Part shown: one piece after another, positions 28,994-38,239 of the stretch
Layout of the letters: each line of letters opens with the position of its first letter
Position numbering within the stretch: position 1 is the first letter of the stretch
From: CAVZAB01 sp963773155
Lineage (GTDB): Bacteria; Pseudomonadota; Alphaproteobacteria; Rhizobiales; Beijerinckiaceae
DNA: 64,000 bases
Assembly (NCBI GenBank): GCA_963773155.1
Contig: CAVZAB010000006.1
Span: 186,001 to 250,000 of the forward strand
Direction: 5' to 3'
The notes under the pieces: generated by a model
What the model saw: only the letters and a program-made list of their open reading frames with translations
Database searches by the model: none
What the model was told of the DNA's origin: nothing
Translations under genes and position numbers: made by a program

Positions 28994-29617
28994 TACCACA
29001 TCCCTCCCTGGGCGCCTCGGCAGAGCCTCGGCCCGGTCTATCAGCTTTCATCATCGAATCCCGGCTCGCTCACTGTCAACGTCAGATCAGATGGCTTCTG
29101 GCGATTTTCAGGGCTGCCGGCCCGATTTTCCATGCCGACGGCGGCGCCTGACCGCTTTTGTCCTTGGGAGGTGAAGGCGGTACGGCCGCGGGCAGGCAGC
29201 TGAATGCTGTGCTGTTGCGTTTGATAAGGATCATGTTTATCCGGGATTGCGCTCGCTCCACGGGATCGTGCGCGACTTGGCCGAGGCGGGCGAAAGCACG
29301 CAGCGCGGCGCTTTCGAAAGGGGATTGACCATAGCAAAGACGCCGCAAGAGGCCCTGGTTGAGCGGACGCCCGGCGACGAGACCTGTCGGCTGCGGAATT
29401 GTGAAGCTTTATGGACAAGGTCGTGCCGGGACCGGCGTGCCGGCCCAGTTGTTCGAGCTCTGGCAGCAGAATTTGCGGCCGGCGGGGAACGGACTTGGCG
29501 CGGCTGGACTTGGCACGGCTATCGTCGACTGGCCGGATGGCATGCCGGGCGAAGCCGGATACTTTCGCCGTTGGGACAGACCTGGCCGAGGCTGGGCCCC
29601 AGGCGCTGCGAGGTGCA
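28994..29617. other. Intergenic region, no supported gene
   Basis: About 620 bases between the divergent peptide-transporter and polyphosphate genes. Open frames here, including the 5' extension of the following gene to 29411, are rich in Arg, Cys and Ser and match nothing known. No tRNA or terminator was recognised. It probably contains both promoters. Confidence 0.4.
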
Positions 29618-31096
29618 ATGTTTGATTCCGCGCTCTTGAAGAATACGCTCGACAAGGAGACCTTCCTGAAGCTCGAGCCGGGCCTGCGCGAGGATCTTCT
29701 CGAGGCGCAGTTCGAATTGTCTCAGACCAAGGCGCGCACGATCCTGGTGCTGATCAATGGCGCCGATGGGGCCGGCAAGGGCGACTTGATGAATTGCCTC
29801 TACACCTGGCTCGACGCCCGCTTCATCGAGACCCTGACCTATGGTCCGGAAAACGATGTCGAGCGCAGCCGGCCGCCGATTTGGAAATATTGGCGCGACA
29901 TGCCGCCGCGGGGCCGGATCGGGATCGTGCTCGGCTCCTGGTATCATGATTGTCTCTATCAGCGCGCCAACGGCCAGCTCTCAATCGCGGAATTTTCGCG
30001 GGCCATGGTCGAAATTAACCGGTTCGAGGAAATGCTGTATGCCGAGGGTGTCACCCTGATCAAATTGTGGTTGCATGTTGATCCGGAACTGTCGCGCCGG
30101 CGGATCAAGAAGCTCAAGCGGGACGGCCATTACACCCGCCCGGTCGTGCGCGAATGGGCCGGTCTACAAGACCCGGGCGAGCAACGGCGCTTGACCGAGG
30201 CGGCTCTGTTGACCGTTGAGACCACCTCGGTCGGCCATGCGCCCTGGCACGTCATCCCGGCAGCCGACAATCATTACCGCGACATTGCAGTTGGAACCCT
30301 GCTGCTCGACATGCTGCGCCGGGCGGCCGTCCACAATGTTGCGCCGCCGCCGGCCAGGCCGAAACCGTCGGTTCAACTGCCGCGCGCCTCGGTGCTCTCC
30401 AGTCTTGAACTCACCCTGGCGCTGCCGCGCGCCAACTACGAGAAGCGGATCAAGGCGGCGCGCGAAAGAATCACCGAAATTGCCAGTGCCAAGGCCTTTG
30501 CGAAAATCGGCGTGGTCTGTGTTTTCGAGGGCAATGATGCGGCTGGCAAGGGCGGGGCGATCATTCGGGTGCGGGAATTGCTCGATCCGCGCCAGTTCCG
30601 GGTTCATCCGATCTCGGCACCGAGCGACGAGGAAAAGGCGCGGCCCTATCTGTGGCGGTTCTGGCGCCATATTCCGGCCCGCGGCAATGTCGCGATTTTC
30701 GATCGGAGCTGGTACGGGCGGGTTCTGGTCGAGCGGGTCGAGGGCTTTTGCAGCCGCGAGGATTGGGAGCGTGCCTACAGCGAGATCAACGCGTTCGAAG
30801 CGCAGCTCCATCGCGCCAATTACGCGGTCGTGAAATATTGGATGGCGATCAGCCAAAACGAACAATTGCGCCGTTTCAAGGAGCGCGAGGCCACTGCCTA
30901 CAAGCGGCACAAGATCACCGAGGAGGATTGGCGCAATCGCGAAAAATGGCCGCTCTATGAAGAGGCGGTGACGGATATGGTCGACCGTACCAGCCTGCCG
31001 CATGCGCCGTGGACGCTGATTGCCGCCGAGGACAAGTATTTCGCCCGGGTCAGCGTGCTCGAGCAATTGGCCGATCAGCTCGAATCAATCGCTTAA
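29618..31096 (+). CDS. pap: Two-domain PPK2 enzyme, polyphosphate:AMP phosphotransferase-like
   Basis: The 492-residue protein has two fused PPK2 domains. The first Walker A is NGADGAGKGD near residues 47-56, the second EGNDAAGKGG near 304-313. The second domain has the full lid/Asp motif (FDRSWYGRVLVERVEGF); the first has GSWYHDCLYQRANG, a degenerate version. Fused proteins of this size phosphorylate AMP to ADP with polyphosphate (class II PPK2, PAP), with activity in the C-terminal half. ATG 29618 was chosen; upstream in-frame sequence is not conserved. Confidence 0.88.
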   Translation: MFDSALLKNTLDKETFLKLEPGLREDLLEAQFELSQTKARTILVLINGADGAGKGDLMNCLYTWLDARFIETLTYGPENDVERSRPPIWKYWRDMPPRGRIGIVLGSWYHDCLYQRANGQLSIAEFSRAMVEINRFEEMLYAEGVTLIKLWLHVDPELSRRRIKKLKRDGHYTRPVVREWAGLQDPGEQRRLTEAALLTVETTSVGHAPWHVIPAADNHYRDIAVGTLLLDMLRRAAVHNVAPPPARPKPSVQLPRASVLSSLELTLALPRANYEKRIKAARERITEIASAKAFAKIGVVCVFEGNDAAGKGGAIIRVRELLDPRQFRVHPISAPSDEEKARPYLWRFWRHIPARGNVAIFDRSWYGRVLVERVEGFCSREDWERAYSEINAFEAQLHRANYAVVKYWMAISQNEQLRRFKEREATAYKRHKITEEDWRNREKWPLYEEAVTDMVDRTSLPHAPWTLIAAEDKYFARVSVLEQLADQLESIA

Positions 31097-31100
31097 GGCC

Positions 31101-32331
31101 TCAGCGCCAGCGCAACCTGGCAAGGGCGCGCGCCAAGCTTTCCTTGAGCGCCGCGGCGAGCAGCCCCGCCGGGGCGAACGGGGCCGGCGCTGCCGCGGCC
31201 TCAGGCGCGGCGAGGCGGATATCGAGGTTCTGGGCGAAAGCCGCGCTCAGCCGTGCGACCAGATTGCGGACCAGGCCAGAGCGCCCGAATTGCGCGAGCG
31301 GCCCACTGAGCCCGTAGCGCATGGTGACGTCGACCCTCGTCCAGGCCTGTCCCTCGCTACCCGGCACGGCGCTCAGGCAATAATCGATACTGCCCTCCGC
31401 GAAGGAGCCACTGCCGCGGTCGCTGCCGCGACCACGAATGATCTGACGGTGTTCCCCCTCAAATCGCTCGATTGTGCCGGCGCCGGCAAAGCGAGCCCTT
31501 AACGGTCCAAGCTGGACCAGCATGTGGCCTTCGACCCGATCGTCCGCCTCGCTTTCGAGTACGAGCCCCGGCAGGCATTGGCCGAGCAGGGCCGGATCGC
31601 GCATCAAGGCCCAGACGGCCTGCGCGGGATGGGGGAGTACGAAAGTCTGGCGCAGAAGATTGTTCCGGCCCTCGGTCTCGATGGCCGAGACCTCAACCGC
31701 AATCGCTTTTCGCACCGGCCGGGAGGCGGGCTTGGCGACAGCGGCTGGCGCAGGCTCCGGCGGCTGCCGTTCCAGCCTTTGCGTCGCCGCTGCCTTGCTG
31801 GCTGCCGGTCCCGGCGCCGGACCAAGCCCGGTCGGCTGGCGCTCCGGCAGCGCCACGCCGCGCCGTTCTGCCATCAGAGTTTCGATTGCCTGAACAATGC
31901 CGGCATAGCCGGTGCACCGGCATAGATTGCCGCTCATCTCGGTGCGGATCGCGGCGCGATCGAGGTCGCTCTTGCGCAGCAGAAGGTCGCGCGCCGCAAT
32001 CAGCATGCCCGGCGTGCAATAGCCGCATTGCAGCGCATGGGCATCGCGGAAGGCGTCGCGCAGCCGGGCCATCAGGGGATCGTCGTCGAAGCCCTCGATG
32101 CTGCGAACATCGGCGCCGTCGCAGGCAACGGCAAAGGTGATGCAGGAGCGGACAATGGCGCCGTCGACTTCGACCGTACAGGCGCCGCACACGCCGTGCT
32201 CGCACCCGATGTGGGTGCCGGTCAGCAACAGAAGTCTCGCGCAGGAAATCGGCCAGATGCTGCCGTGGCGGCGCCTCGGCGCTGAGTGTCTGGCCGTTGA
32301 CGGTGAGGGTGAGCGGGCGCTTGGGAATCAT
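31101..32331 (-). CDS. CoxS-CoxG fusion: [2Fe-2S] subunit of Mo hydroxylase plus CoxG domain, one-base insertion
   Basis: Residues 1-150 form the two [2Fe-2S] domains of a xanthine/CO dehydrogenase small subunit (CEHGVCGACTVE, then CGYCTPGML and CRCTGYAGI). A Pro/Ala-rich linker of about 50 residues follows. Residues 220-390 are a CoxG-type SRPBCC domain (FVLPHPAQAVWALMRDPALL, GPLRARFAGAGTIERFEG). CoxG is normally a separate accessory or membrane-anchoring protein. The N-terminus MIPKRPLTLTVNGQTL is in another frame; an extra A near 32239-32241 explains this. Repaired length is 409 residues. The start overlaps the CoxM stop (ATGA). Confidence 0.85.
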
Positions 32332-33152
32332 GAATTTTGCGCCTGTTCGAACGCGCGGGCAAGCGCCGTAAGATAGAGGCGCATGGCATAGGCATCCTCG
32401 TCGAGGCCGGCGCCGGCAAGAATGGCCCGCACGCCATCGGGCGCAAAGCCCTGGTCGAGTTGCGCGAGGCCGAGGGCGCTTCCTTCGATGATGCAAGGGG
32501 GGCCGGCAAGCGCGCCGGCGACGAGGCGCACGAAGCCGCGCTCGGGATCGGCGACGACGACACCGATGGCTTCGGCGAATTCGCCCGTCTTGCGGCAAAT
32601 CTTGGCGTAGCCGGCCCGGCCGGAAGCCGACAGCCGGGGGATCCTGACGGTGGCCAGGATTTCATCGCCGGCAAGTGCGGTCGCCATGGCGCCGGTTACA
32701 AAATCCGGGAGAGCGACCCAACGCTGCCTTTGCCGGCCGACGATCAATACCTCGGCATCGAGCGCGAGCAGGCAGGATAGCCAGTCGGCGGCTGGGTCGG
32801 CATGGGCGAGACTGCCGCCAATCGTACCGCGATTGCGGACCGCCCGATAGGCGATCGACCGGGCGACGCGGCCGAGAAGACCATGCGCCGGATCGTCGAC
32901 ACGGCCGTCCTCGATCGCGGCGTGGGTAATGCAGGCGCCCAGTGACAGGCTGTTGCGATCCTCTGCGACCGCTGAGAGCTCGGCGATCCGGGTGATGTCG
33001 ATGAGGAGCGGCGGGCGGATCAGCCGAAGGTTGAGCATCGGGCCAAGCGTCTGACCGCCGGCCAGGATCTTGGCCTCGGGCTCTTGGCTGAGCAGGCTGG
33101 TCGCCGCTTCGAGCGTGGTCGGCCTGGCATAGTCGAAGGCGACAGGCTTCAT
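32328..33152 (-). CDS. FAD-binding subunit of Mo hydroxylase (CoxM/XdhB type)
   Basis: The 274-residue medium subunit transfers electrons from the Fe-S clusters to FAD. It has the FAD motifs AGGQTLGPMLNLRL near residue 31 and TIGGSLAHADPAADW near residue 110. Start and stop overlap neighbours by four bases (CoxL stop, CoxS start), so L, M and S are made together. Normal length for the family. Confidence 0.92.
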   Translation of the reverse strand: MKPVAFDYARPTTLEAATSLLSQEPEAKILAGGQTLGPMLNLRLIRPPLLIDITRIAELSAVAEDRNSLSLGACITHAAIEDGRVDDPAHGLLGRVARSIAYRAVRNRGTIGGSLAHADPAADWLSCLLALDAEVLIVGRQRQRWVALPDFVTGAMATALAGDEILATVRIPRLSASGRAGYAKICRKTGEFAEAIGVVVADPERGFVRLVAGALAGPPCIIEGSALGLAQLDQGFAPDGVRAILAGAGLDEDAYAMRLYLTALARAFEQAQNS

Positions 33153-35518
33153 GACGGCGGCCGGCGCCGCGCCGCCGCATCGATCGCCTCGGCGATCCGC
33201 CGCGGGGTCGCCGGGCAGACCAATATTTCGGCGCCACGGGCGGTGAGCGCGTCGTTGATGGCATTGGTGATTGCCGCGGGCGGCGCAATAGCGCCACCCT
33301 CACCGAGGCCCTTCTGACCAAAGCGCGTGTAGGGCGAAGGTGTCTCCATGTGAATGATGCGAATTTCCGGGATTTCGGTCGGCCCGGGGAGCAGATAGTC
33401 GGATAAGGTCGAACCGAGCGGTTGGGCGCGTTCGTCGAACCGCATCTCCTCGTAGAGCGCGGTGCCGATGCCCTGTGCGGTGCCGCCGTAGATCTGTCCG
33501 TCGACAATCATCGGATTGACCAGCACGCCGCCATCCTCGACGATGACATAATCGCCGAGTTCGACCTCGCCGGTCTGCGGATCAACGGCGACCTGCACCG
33601 CGTGGACGGCGTAGCTGAATGTTCCGCTGTCGCGCTCGGGCCGATAGCCGGCGGTGACTTCGAGGCCGCCGGGATCAACGTCAGGCGGCAGATCCTGCGG
33701 GCGGCGGTACCAGGTGCGGGCGATTTCGGCGATCGCGACGCGTCCGGAATTGGCGACCACGTTACCCCGTTCGAGCCGGACCTCGGCCGGTGCCGCCTGC
33801 AAGAGGCGGGCGCCGATCGTTTTGATCCGTTCGCCGAGCGCATCGCAGGCGGCGGCGACGGCGCCGCCCGACATGATCATGCAGCGCGATCCCCAAGTTC
33901 CCGTCGAATAAGGGGTCTCAGCAGTGTCGCCGTGCACCAATTTAATGCGGTCGTGAGCGATGCCGAGCAGCGAATGGGCAACCTGCGACAACGTCGTTTC
34001 CAACCCCTGGCCATGGCTGTGCGCGCCGATACGCAATTCGAGGCCGCCATCGGGAGTGAGCCTGGCGTTGCATTGCTCGTAGCCCGGGACGAAAGGAACG
34101 CCCCAGGCGGCGTAGACACTGGTGCCGTGGCCGGCCTGCTCGGAATAGAGGCCGAAGCCGACACCGATCAGCCGCCCGTCTGGTTCGGCCTGGCGCTGGC
34201 GAAGCCTTATTGCCGCGACGTCGATTGCTGCCATGGCGCGCTTGAGCGCCTGCGGATAATCGCCTGAATCGAAATGCCTTTTGGTCACGTTGTCGAAGGG
34301 CATTTGTTCGGGCTGCACAAGGCTTGCCAGGCGCAGAGCGGTCGGCTCGCAGCCGACTGCGCGGGCGAGCGCATCGAGCGTCACCTCGAGGGCAAAACAG
34401 ATGCCGGTGCGTGCGACCCCCCGATAGGGCAGAATCGGCGGCTTATTGGTCGCCACCGAATAGGTGCGGCAGCGGTAATGTTTGAAATCATAAAGGCCAG
34501 GCAGGATGCTGGCGATCTGACCAGCCTCGAGGCAGGCCGAGAAAGGATAGGCGGAAAACGCGCCGGCATCCACGCTGGCCTCACAATCGAGCGCCATCAG
34601 CCGGCCGGTCTCATCGGCATAGGCAGTCAGGATATAATGGTGCTCCCGGCAATTGGCGCCGGCGGTCAGATTTTCGCGACGATCCTCAAGCCAGCGCAAC
34701 GGTCGGCCGAGCCGCCGGGCTGCCCAGCCGAGCGCCACTTCCTCGGTGAGCAGCACGCCCTTGTAGCCGAAGCCGCCGCCGACATCGGGCGCGATAACGC
34801 GGATCTGGCCCTCCGCGAGACCGAGGCATTCGGCAAGGCCGCTGCGCACGATATGCGATTGCTGCGTCGAACTGGTCACCACCAGCTGGCCGAGTCGGTG
34901 GTTCCATTCAGCGACGACGCCGCGCCCTTCGAGCGGGCTCATGACCTGCCGCGCGGTGCGCAATTCCCGCCGCACCGAGCGCCAGTTCTTGGCCTCGGCC
35001 AGGGCTTCAATATCGACGGCGATCTCGCTGGTGAGAAACAGATTATCGCCCCAATGCTCGTGCACCAGCGGGGCGCCGGGGGCGCGCGCCTGCAGCAGGT
35101 CGTGGACGGCCGGCAATTCGTCGAAATCGCATTCAATTTGGGCAGCGAGATCCTCGGCCTCGGCCCGGCTCGCCGCAAGACACATGGCGATCGGCTCGCC
35201 GACATAGCGGACCTTGTCGCTCGCCAGAATCGGCTGCAGCGAAGATTTGAAACCGGCAAGCGCAGTGTCGGCGCGGATCGGCGCGACGCCCTCGAGATCA
35301 GCCGCAATAAAGACCCGGGTGCGGATCGCGTCGGGAATCCGCACCGCCCGGATCCTGGCATGGGCGAGGGGGCTGCGCAGGAAGGCCACATCGAGCATGC
35401 CGGGCAACTTGATGTCGCCGACATAGGTGCCGCGACCGCGCAGATAGCGCTCGTCTTCCTTGCGAGCCAGACGTGCGCCAATGCCCTGCGGGGGCGCCTC
35501 GGCGGTGCTATCGATCAT
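33149..35518 (-). CDS. Molybdopterin-binding large subunit of Mo hydroxylase (CoxL/XdhA type, form II-like)
   Basis: The 789-residue catalytic subunit binds the Mo cofactor. Seen are APDVGGGFGYKG near residue 240, the active-site loop PYRGVARTG and the catalytic glutamate in GLGEGGAIAPP near residue 740. The loop resembles form II (AYRGAGR) rather than the Cys-containing VAYRCSFR of true CO dehydrogenase, so CO is not the likely substrate. It should hydroxylate an N-heterocycle or aldehyde. ATG 35518 follows a 59-base gap that contains an AT-rich repeat shared with other sites in this window. Confidence 0.9.
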   Translation of the reverse strand: MIDSTAEAPPQGIGARLARKEDERYLRGRGTYVGDIKLPGMLDVAFLRSPLAHARIRAVRIPDAIRTRVFIAADLEGVAPIRADTALAGFKSSLQPILASDKVRYVGEPIAMCLAASRAEAEDLAAQIECDFDELPAVHDLLQARAPGAPLVHEHWGDNLFLTSEIAVDIEALAEAKNWRSVRRELRTARQVMSPLEGRGVVAEWNHRLGQLVVTSSTQQSHIVRSGLAECLGLAEGQIRVIAPDVGGGFGYKGVLLTEEVALGWAARRLGRPLRWLEDRRENLTAGANCREHHYILTAYADETGRLMALDCEASVDAGAFSAYPFSACLEAGQIASILPGLYDFKHYRCRTYSVATNKPPILPYRGVARTGICFALEVTLDALARAVGCEPTALRLASLVQPEQMPFDNVTKRHFDSGDYPQALKRAMAAIDVAAIRLRQRQAEPDGRLIGVGFGLYSEQAGHGTSVYAAWGVPFVPGYEQCNARLTPDGGLELRIGAHSHGQGLETTLSQVAHSLLGIAHDRIKLVHGDTAETPYSTGTWGSRCMIMSGGAVAAACDALGERIKTIGARLLQAAPAEVRLERGNVVANSGRVAIAEIARTWYRRPQDLPPDVDPGGLEVTAGYRPERDSGTFSYAVHAVQVAVDPQTGEVELGDYVIVEDGGVLVNPMIVDGQIYGGTAQGIGTALYEEMRFDERAQPLGSTLSDYLLPGPTEIPEIRIIHMETPSPYTRFGQKGLGEGGAIAPPAAITNAINDALTARGAEILVCPATPRRIAEAIDAAARRRPPS

Positions 35519-35530
35519 CGGGTTCCACTT

Positions 35531-35555
35531 GTTCTAATAATAGGATGATAGGATG
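35531..35555. promoter_or_regulatory. AT-rich candidate operator upstream of coxL
   Basis: The 25-mer starting GTTCTAATAATAGG matches 21 of 25 positions with 44918-44942. With two more 5' bases its start (ACTTGTTCTAATA) matches 12 of 13 positions in the pxp intergenic repeat unit at 38169-38184. In a GC-rich region this is unusual. It lies between the GntR gene and coxL and may be a binding site for that regulator; this is inference. Confidence 0.4.
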
Positions 35556-35577
35556 GCGTGGCCCAGCCGGCAAGCGC

Positions 35578-36324
35578 TCAGCGCCGCCGTTCGAGTAGGT
35601 CAATTTTGAGCCGCACTACGTCGCCGCGGTAGGTGATTAGCCCAAGGTAGAGAACGGTGCCATGTCGGTCCGTTGCCAGGCAGCGCGCTTCGGCCGTTGG
35701 TGCATTCATGGCAATATCGAGGAATCTCGCGGTCTCGACATCGGCGGCGCTGATCGAAAGGGTCTGGTGCGCTTGGGTTATTTCGACGCCGGCGAGTTCG
35801 GCGAGAACCGCCAGCGCCGGGCGGCTCGCGAATTGCTGCGGCGCGAGCGCATGGAGATCGGCGGCCAGATGGACACGGGCGATCGCGTAGGGCTCGCTGC
35901 CGCGCTTCTGCAACGAGCGGATGTAGGTATAGGCCGGCGCGGCCAGGCCATCGTCTGGCCCGATCGGGGGCGGCGGGGCCGGCTCGCTTGGCAAGAGTTC
36001 GAGGACATTGTCGCGGATCGGCGCGACCAGGCTTTCCCAGTCGCTGGCGAGTTGCAGCCAGCGCTGCGGCGTCGGCGCCCTGGTGACGAAGGTCCCGCGG
36101 CCCTGGAAGGATTTCAATATGCCATCGCCTTGCAGCAATTCGACCGCCTGGCGAACGGTGACCCGGGCGACGCCGAATTCTTGCTCCAGCGCCTCGAGCG
36201 TCGCGATCTTGTCGCCGACGTGCCAATAGCCTTCCTCCACCCTGCGGCGCAGGACCGAGGCGACCTGCAGGTAGCGCGGCAAGCGGTCGCGCCGGGGCAA
36301 GCGGGCATCCTCGTGATCATTCAT
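35578..36324 (-). CDS. GntR-family transcriptional regulator (HutC/UTRA subfamily)
   Basis: The 248-residue regulator has a winged HTH (ATLEALEQEFGVARVTVRQAV near residues 40-60, shown in part, then GRGTFVT) and a C-terminal UTRA ligand domain ending VVRLKIDLLERRR. Such proteins usually repress a catabolic operon until a pathway metabolite binds. The start at 36324 overlaps the pxpC stop by eight bases. Its place between pxpC and coxL suggests that it controls both sets, which share an AT-rich upstream motif. Confidence 0.9.
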   Translation of the reverse strand: MNDHEDARLPRRDRLPRYLQVASVLRRRVEEGYWHVGDKIATLEALEQEFGVARVTVRQAVELLQGDGILKSFQGRGTFVTRAPTPQRWLQLASDWESLVAPIRDNVLELLPSEPAPPPPIGPDDGLAAPAYTYIRSLQKRGSEPYAIARVHLAADLHALAPQQFASRPALAVLAELAGVEITQAHQTLSISAADVETARFLDIAMNAPTAEARCLATDRHGTVLYLGLITYRGDVVRLKIDLLERRR

Positions 36325-37384
36325 CGGCGTTCGCTTTCGGGTTGTCTTTCTCGACGTCGGCGCGGGCATCGACGACGCCGCTGACCAGATTGGCGGACAT
36401 CAGCCGGGCCGGATCGATCGCTGCCTCGGCCGGCACCAGATGCTGCCCGAGTTCGGCGAGCCAGGACTGGAATAGGCGGCGGGCTGCCTGGGCCTCGGCA
36501 ACGCTCACCGCCGAGAAGCGAACGACGGCGCCTGGTTTGAGCCGCCCGGCGCCGGGCAGATCGGCGGAAATGACGGTCGCGATCTTCGGGTAGCCACCGG
36601 TCGTCTGCCGGTCGGCAAGGAGAAGAATTGGCTGTCCGTTGCCCGGCACCTGCAGCGCGCCGGGCGCAATGCCATCGGAGACAATGTCAAAGCCGTGGGC
36701 ATGGGCGAGGCTCGGGCCAATCAGGCGCATGCCCATCCGATCGCTCTCCGACCCAACCCGAAAGGGCGCCGTCAGAAACGTCTCGATCGCGGCTGTCGTG
36801 AAATAATCGTCCTGCGGACCTAGAACGACGCGAAGCAGGGCAGGTGGCGCGAGTTCGATGTCGCTAAGGCGCCATTCCGTCCCGCCCTCGGCCGCGTCGC
36901 GGCGTAGCGGCAGCATATCGCCGGCTTGCAGCGCTCGTCCGTCGAAGCCGCCTAGCCCGGCCCGGACATAGGTCGACTGACTGCCGAGAAAGGGCTCGAG
37001 CGCCAATCCGCCGGCAATCGCAAGATAGCCGATCGGGTCGAGCGAGCCAATCCGCAACGTCTCACCGCGCCGCAGTCGAAAGCTCTGGCCTGCGGCCGGT
37101 TGCCGGCCGATCCTTTCGCCGCCGGCGAAAATCTCGAGGGCAGCCCGGCCGCCGACAAAGGCAAGCCGGGCGGCGTCGGCCTCGAGGCGCAGCGTTGCGC
37201 CAGTATAGGCCATCTCGAGCCCACCCAAGTCCGGCCGATTGCCGACCAAAAGATTGGCAAGGCGCAGGCCGACAGGATCGAGGGCGCCCGACACGGGGAT
37301 GCCGAGGCGCTGATGGCCGAACCGGCCGAAATCCTGCACGGTAGTGGAGAGGCCGGGGTTGATGACTTGCAGGAAAGCGCTCAT
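36317..37384 (-). CDS. pxpC: 5-oxoprolinase subunit C (KipA/biotin-dependent carboxylase-like)
   Basis: The 355-residue protein matches the KipA/PxpC family: INPGLSTTVQDFGRFGHQRLGI (in part), SGALDPVGLRLANLLVGN and RQTTGGYPKIATVISADL (in part). With PxpA and PxpB it performs ATP-dependent opening of 5-oxoproline to glutamate in bacteria. Its start overlaps the pxpB stop by four bases. The gene order pxpB-pxpC-gntR-coxL-coxM-coxS suggests that a related lactam, rather than 5-oxoproline itself, may be the substrate; this is inference. Confidence 0.9.
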   Translation of the reverse strand: MSAFLQVINPGLSTTVQDFGRFGHQRLGIPVSGALDPVGLRLANLLVGNRPDLGGLEMAYTGATLRLEADAARLAFVGGRAALEIFAGGERIGRQPAAGQSFRLRRGETLRIGSLDPIGYLAIAGGLALEPFLGSQSTYVRAGLGGFDGRALQAGDMLPLRRDAAEGGTEWRLSDIELAPPALLRVVLGPQDDYFTTAAIETFLTAPFRVGSESDRMGMRLIGPSLAHAHGFDIVSDGIAPGALQVPGNGQPILLLADRQTTGGYPKIATVISADLPGAGRLKPGAVVRFSAVSVAEAQAARRLFQSWLAELGQHLVPAEAAIDPARLMSANLVSGVVDARADVEKDNPKANADE

Positions 37385-38118
37385 GCCGCGCCGCCGGCCG
37401 GCAGACCCGCATCGACGCGGGCCAAAATATCGTAATAGAGGGCGCTGGAAATCGGCTCGAATTCAACCGAATCGCCGGGCATCAACAAGGCTGGCTGCGG
37501 TAAGCGCGAGGTGTCCCAGATCCGCAGCGGCGTGCTGCCGATCAAATGCCAGCCGCCTGGACTTTCTTGCGGGTAAATGCCGGTCATCGCCATCGCGATG
37601 GCAACCGATCCCGGTGGAACCTTGAGGCGCGGCGACTTGCGACGCGCCAACACCAGCGGCGCCGGCAGATCACCCATATAGGGAAAGCCTGGCAGAAAAC
37701 CGACCGCATAGACATAATAGATCTGCCCGGCGTGGCAGGCGATCACCTCGGCCGGCGTCATCGCGGTTAAAGCGGCGACGTCTGCGAGATCCGGGCCAAG
37801 CCCGTCGGTGTAGCAGACGGGAACCTTAAGGTGGCGGCCAGGAGCGAACGTATCGCTCAGGCCCTCGAGCATGGGCTGCAGGCGGGCGCGCAGTGCAGCG
37901 TCGTCGAGGATGGCAGGATCATAATGGATCATCAGGGAGCGGAAAGTCGGCACCGTTTCGACTATGCCTTCGATCTTGGCCGCCGCGAGCCGGCCGGCGA
38001 GATCGAGCACATGGGCGCTGAGGCGGCGGTCGATCGTCTGACCGAATTCGACAACCAGAGCGGTGTCGCCGCTGGCCAGGAAGCGGGCGCGGCAATCTTG
38101 CGTGGGAACGGGCGCCAG
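37381..38118 (-). CDS. pxpB: 5-oxoprolinase subunit B (KipI-like), start codon uncertain
   Basis: The KipI/PxpB family blocks RFLASGDTALVVEFGQTIDRR, VPTFRSLMIHYDP, GFLPGFPYMGDLP and PPGSVAIA are present (first shown in part). The conserved N-terminus lies upstream of the first ATG/GTG/TTG in frame (GTG 38010), so that start would delete about 36 conserved residues. In-frame candidates are CTG 38118, preceded by GAGGACAAG. A better ATG (complement of 38163-38165, with AGGA upstream) is out of frame because two extra 16-bp repeat units lie between it and the gene; removing exactly those two units puts it in frame. The feature is drawn from CTG 38118, giving 245 residues. Confidence 0.82.
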   Translation of the reverse strand: MAPVPTQDCRARFLASGDTALVVEFGQTIDRRLSAHVLDLAGRLAAAKIEGIVETVPTFRSLMIHYDPAILDDAALRARLQPMLEGLSDTFAPGRHLKVPVCYTDGLGPDLADVAALTAMTPAEVIACHAGQIYYVYAVGFLPGFPYMGDLPAPLVLARRKSPRLKVPPGSVAIAMAMTGIYPQESPGGWHLIGSTPLRIWDTSRLPQPALLMPGDSVEFEPISSALYYDILARVDAGLPAGGAA

Positions 38119-38120
38119 GT

Positions 38121-38184
38121 GACTTGTCCTCAGATTGACTTGTCCTCAGATTGACTTGTCCTCATATCGACTTGTCCTAATATC
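38121..38184. repeat. Four tandem 16-bp repeats in the pxpB/pxpA intergenic region
   Basis: Units: 38121-38136 and 38137-38152 are identical (GACTTGTCCTCAGATT); 38153-38168 and 38169-38184 are variants ending CTCATATC and CTAATATC. All keep ACTTGTCCT. They overlap the translation start region of pxpB and lie 56 bases from pxpA. They could be operator iterons or a slippage-prone tract that decides the pxpB reading frame. Contiguous units of 16 bp exclude CRISPR. Confidence 0.9.
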
Positions 38185-38239
38185 CCATAAATAGTAACAT
38201 AATTTTTGCCAAATTCCATTCCGATCCTGCGGGGTGCGC

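Noticed and set aside
29411..29617. N-terminal extension of the PPK2 protein
   Set aside because: It is Arg/Ser/Cys-rich, lacks family similarity, and the family start fits MFDSALLKNTLDKE at 29618.
33149..35518. True CO dehydrogenase large subunit
   Set aside because: The active-site loop is PYRGVARTG, not the Cys-containing VAYRCSFR loop of form I CO dehydrogenase.
37381..38010. GTG 38010 as start of pxpB
   Set aside because: About 36 residues of conserved KipI-family sequence lie upstream in the same frame.
38121..38184. CRISPR array
   Set aside because: Units are 16 bp and contiguous, with no spacers, and no cas genes are present.
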